Source: Lewinella sp050633125
Lineage (GTDB): Bacteria; Bacteroidota; Bacteroidia; Chitinophagales; Saprospiraceae
DNA: 64,000 bases
Direction of reading: 5' to 3'
Assembly (NCBI RefSeq): GCF_050633125.1
Contig: NZ_JBOEFX010000025.1
Coordinates: forward strand, 1 to 64,000
Below the pieces are notes generated by a model. It searched no databases and had not been told where the DNA came from. It saw only the letters and a list, made by a program, of their open reading frames with translations. Made by a program: the position numbers and the translations under genes. This document shows, piece by piece, positions 61,454 to 64,000 of the stretch (positions within the stretch are counted from its first letter, which is position 1; each line of letters opens with the position of its first letter).

Positions 61454-64000
61454 ATGATGAAAACTAATCTCCCCTTTTTCTCCCTGACCAAAGTTGTGTT
61501 CTCCTGTTTATTGCTACTTGCGGCTACAGGAGCTGTAAGTGCGCAAGGCTGGCAAACGTGGTTTTATTTTGGTAGTGGTGGCGACTTTGCCAAGAACGAC
61601 ATTGTTGACGTTATCGGCTATACCGATAACCTGGCGATTGTAGTTGCTCAAGCTACTGGTGGCGTGGCAGGGGCTTCTTTTACGCTTTATACGGTTGCTG
61701 GTGACGAGAATTTAGTGTCTGGTCAATCGGGCGTTAATCTCCCTACAGGGGAGGAGGATGAACTGGACTATTACCCTATTGCTGGAGTAACCAATACTGC
61801 TGATACCGTCTACGTATTAGTCGAACGAACCGACGAACTAGCAGCGGGCCAATCACTGTATCTTGTGAAGATGGTACGTGTCGCTGGGTCAGTTGGTTAT
61901 GTGATGGATTGGCACAAGCCACTTTACGATCTTTTTCCAGACTATGTATTCGGAGCTTCCTTGGTGAAAACAAATGACGGGCAAATCATGGCTTTGGGTA
62001 CCGTTACCAGCGATGTGACGCCTGATGATGATGGCACAGATATGCTGATGGTGAAAGTAGATTACGATGGTAATGTTTTGTGGTCCAATATCCAAATGAC
62101 GCTTGGAGGCGATAGGGCAGTGCAAATTATTCCGGCAGCTGACGGTGGCTATTGGGTGTTAAAAGAAAACACAGTGTTTTTGCCAGGGCCTACAACAACA
62201 AGTTGGTTGGTCAAGACCGATGAGTTTGGCGAAACGGTGTCCGAAACGATGCTGGCAGGGACCGAAGGTGATGATGTTCAAGACATGATCCTTACAGCTG
62301 ACGGTGGTTTCGCCATTTGCGGACAAACGGCTGACGAGGCGCTTTATGTACTCAAAATAGACGCGGCAGGAAACATCCTCTGGCGACAAGATTATACCTC
62401 CGATAGCTACACCGCCGAAGGACTTGGCATTATCGAAGATGCACAAGGAAACCTGGTGGTTTCTGGCAGCTTGACCTACCTCAGCACGAGTATAAAAAAC
62501 GCCTTCATCGTAAAGCTACAAAGCGACGGCACACCACTCTGGGAGCGCGACTATCCACGTAGCGGCAACGCGGCAGGGTTTGTAGCAGATGTTTTCAATG
62601 ACCTTACGCTTACCCCTGCGGGGCAATACCTGATGGGCGGCGCCCGCTTTTCGGGTTCAAACCCAGGGACGACCTTTGCTTATTTTGTAAAAACCGACAC
62701 TTTCGGCCTTACCAAAGGCGGTAATATCCGAGGTAATGTTTTTCATGATCTAGATCTCGATTGTACCGCTGGTGTCGATGATTTGAACTTGGAAGACTGG
62801 GTTGTTCAGGTCAGTAACGATAGCCTCAATTTCTTTGGGAATACCGACGCGCAGGGCAATTATGCCATCCCCGTTTTTGTCACCAATGGCAATCCCGTAA
62901 ACTATACCGTTTCCATCACTCCGCTCAGCAGCTACTGGGAACCTTGCGTGAATGATATTCCGGTTACCATTGATTACCTGGATACGCTGGCCGTTGATTT
63001 TGCACTCCAGGCGGTGGTAGAATGCTCTTTAATAGAAACACACATTAGCAGCACCAATTTTCGCCCCTGTGACACGACGGAGATTGCGATTGACTATTGC
63101 AATATTGGGACGATTACCTCCGAAGATACATACATGGAGGTCGAACTCAATGATGATCTCACCTTTGTTACAGCTACCTCCGTACCTACTCAGATCATGG
63201 GCAACACTTATACCTTTGATCTAGACGATTTAGCAATTGACGACTGCGGTAGCTTGATGATCACGGCATTGTTAGCTTGTGATACTATGCTGCTGGGGCA
63301 GGCATCGTGCATCACTGCCCATGTTTATCCGGATACAATTTGTCCCGTTCCCGGAGAGAATTGGACGGGGGCTCTTTTGAATGCCCGCTACACTTGCGCC
63401 GATGGCAACATCCAATTTGAAATTGAAAACGTAGGTACCCAAAGCATGGCCACAGACTTGCAGTATGTTATTATTGAAGATGCCGTATTGCTCCGTGAGG
63501 GTATTTATAACCTAGACCCGGATCAAGAGATGCTTCCTGATGTGGTGCCCCAAAACGGCTCGACTTATACTTTGATAGCGCAGCAAGAACCCGGTGCCCC
63601 TGGGGCGGAGTTGATCAGTATTGGTGCTGATGCTTGCCCCAATGAAGGGAGCCCGGAACTCAACGAGTTTGCACAGTATACAGGTGATCCCTATTCCGTG
63701 ACTTACTGCCCCATTGTGGTAGGTTCGTATGACCCCAACGACAAGCAGGCCATCCCCGCAGGCTTTGGCGAAGACCACGGTATTTCAGCCAACACCCCAA
63801 TTGAATACACCATACGTTTTCAGAATACAGGCACAGATACGGCATTTCGGGTAGTGATCAAAGACGAGCTCTCTCCGTTTTTAGATCCTTCGACCCTTCG
63901 TCCTGGGCCTTCTAGCCACCCTTACGAATGGTACTTTGAAGACCAGGCAGTGGTATTCCATTTCCCTAATATTGAACTGCCGGACAGTAGCGCAAACCTG
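61454..64000 (+). CDS. Large secreted surface protein, C-terminus outside the window
   Basis: 849 codons are visible without a stop. The signal peptide follows the start (MMKTNLPFFSLTKVVFSC..., cleavage about residue 31, VSAQ). An ATG one codon on is equivalent. Residues about 35-430 are beta-propeller-like repeats (GQIMALGTVTSDVTPDDDG, GGFAICGQTADEALYVLKID, GNLVVSGSL). An SdrD/carboxypeptidase-like B domain follows (GNIRGNVFHDLDLDCTAGVDD), then conserved beta domains shared with the 40945 protein, including VGSYDPNDKQAIPAGFGEDHGI and YTIRFQNTGTDTAFRVVI. A T9SS tail is expected beyond 64000 but is not visible. Likely a cell-surface protein. Confidence 0.8.
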   Translation, partial: MMKTNLPFFSLTKVVFSCLLLLAATGAVSAQGWQTWFYFGSGGDFAKNDIVDVIGYTDNLAIVVAQATGGVAGASFTLYTVAGDENLVSGQSGVNLPTGEEDELDYYPIAGVTNTADTVYVLVERTDELAAGQSLYLVKMVRVAGSVGYVMDWHKPLYDLFPDYVFGASLVKTNDGQIMALGTVTSDVTPDDDGTDMLMVKVDYDGNVLWSNIQMTLGGDRAVQIIPAADGGYWVLKENTVFLPGPTTTSWLVKTDEFGETVSETMLAGTEGDDVQDMILTADGGFAICGQTADEALYVLKIDAAGNILWRQDYTSDSYTAEGLGIIEDAQGNLVVSGSLTYLSTSIKNAFIVKLQSDGTPLWERDYPRSGNAAGFVADVFNDLTLTPAGQYLMGGARFSGSNPGTTFAYFVKTDTFGLTKGGNIRGNVFHDLDLDCTAGVDDLNLEDWVVQVSNDSLNFFGNTDAQGNYAIPVFVTNGNPVNYTVSITPLSSYWEPCVNDIPVTIDYLDTLAVDFALQAVVECSLIETHISSTNFRPCDTTEIAIDYCNIGTITSEDTYMEVELNDDLTFVTATSVPTQIMGNTYTFDLDDLAIDDCGSLMITALLACDTMLLGQASCITAHVYPDTICPVPGENWTGALLNARYTCADGNIQFEIENVGTQSMATDLQYVIIEDAVLLREGIYNLDPDQEMLPDVVPQNGSTYTLIAQQEPGAPGAELISIGADACPNEGSPELNEFAQYTGDPYSVTYCPIVVGSYDPNDKQAIPAGFGEDHGISANTPIEYTIRFQNTGTDTAFRVVIKDELSPFLDPSTLRPGPSSHPYEWYFEDQAVVFHFPNIELPDSSANL

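Noticed and set aside
1..64000. tRNA, rRNA, riboswitch or replication-origin signals
   Set aside because: By reading both strands I saw no cloverleaf with a TTCGAAT-type arm, no rRNA-like stretch, no DnaA-box cluster and no known riboswitch core. A covariance-model scan would be decisive.

Overview
The window looks like chromosomal DNA of a marine-type Bacteroidota from the Saprospiria (Lewinella-like). The evidence is type IX secretion (T9SS) C-terminal sorting tails on large surface proteins, a TonB receptor with a carboxypeptidase-regulatory N-domain, a hybrid 'one-protein' two-component system with an AraC output, LytS/LytTR signalling, YceI proteins, TAnnTTTG-type promoter boxes and few Shine-Dalgarno sequences. 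The taxonomy is inferred from gene content only. No rRNA, tRNA, CRISPR array, phage or complete insertion sequence was seen. Intergenic spaces are full of short dispersed repeats and inverted-repeat elements.

Layout: 1-8.6 kb holds an MscS channel, an OmpA-domain protein, a WG/LRR protein, a decayed secreted-protein start, and a YceI / outer-membrane barrel / YceI trio. 9-22 kb is a xylose/hemicellulose island: a Crp/Fnr regulator divergent from a xylulokinase fused to a DNA-binding module, then an ordinary xylulokinase, xylose isomerase, an SSS symporter, an MFS sugar porter, a GH43 enzyme and a GH26-like lipoprotein. The fused kinase is the most unusual gene here. It may both bind or phosphorylate xylulose and control transcription.

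22-28.6 kb has an M28 peptidase, a T9SS protein and an S8 protease with SLH-like repeats and a T9SS tail. 28.7-32.6 kb is a tight cluster of two ATP-grasp-like proteins, an AstE/AspA-type deacylase and a small protein with a very acidic C-terminus, followed by an EamA transporter. 33.7-39.8 kb carries a propeller lipoprotein, a TonB receptor and a LytS-LytTR pair.

40.9-46.8 kb and 59.9-64 kb are two versions of the same arrangement: an uncharacterised helical protein of about 460 residues divergent from a large surface protein that shares C-terminal modules with its counterpart. Between them lie a NADAR protein, a 726-residue orphan, a hybrid sensor/AraC regulator, a secreted SnoaL-like protein with a dihaem cytochrome c, a secreted paralogue of the AstE/AspA deacylase, a beta-helix lipoprotein, a DUF819 membrane protein and a dienelactone-hydrolase-like protein. 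Two 2-base N runs (57756-57757, 59212-59213) are assembly ambiguities. The last gene runs off the window.
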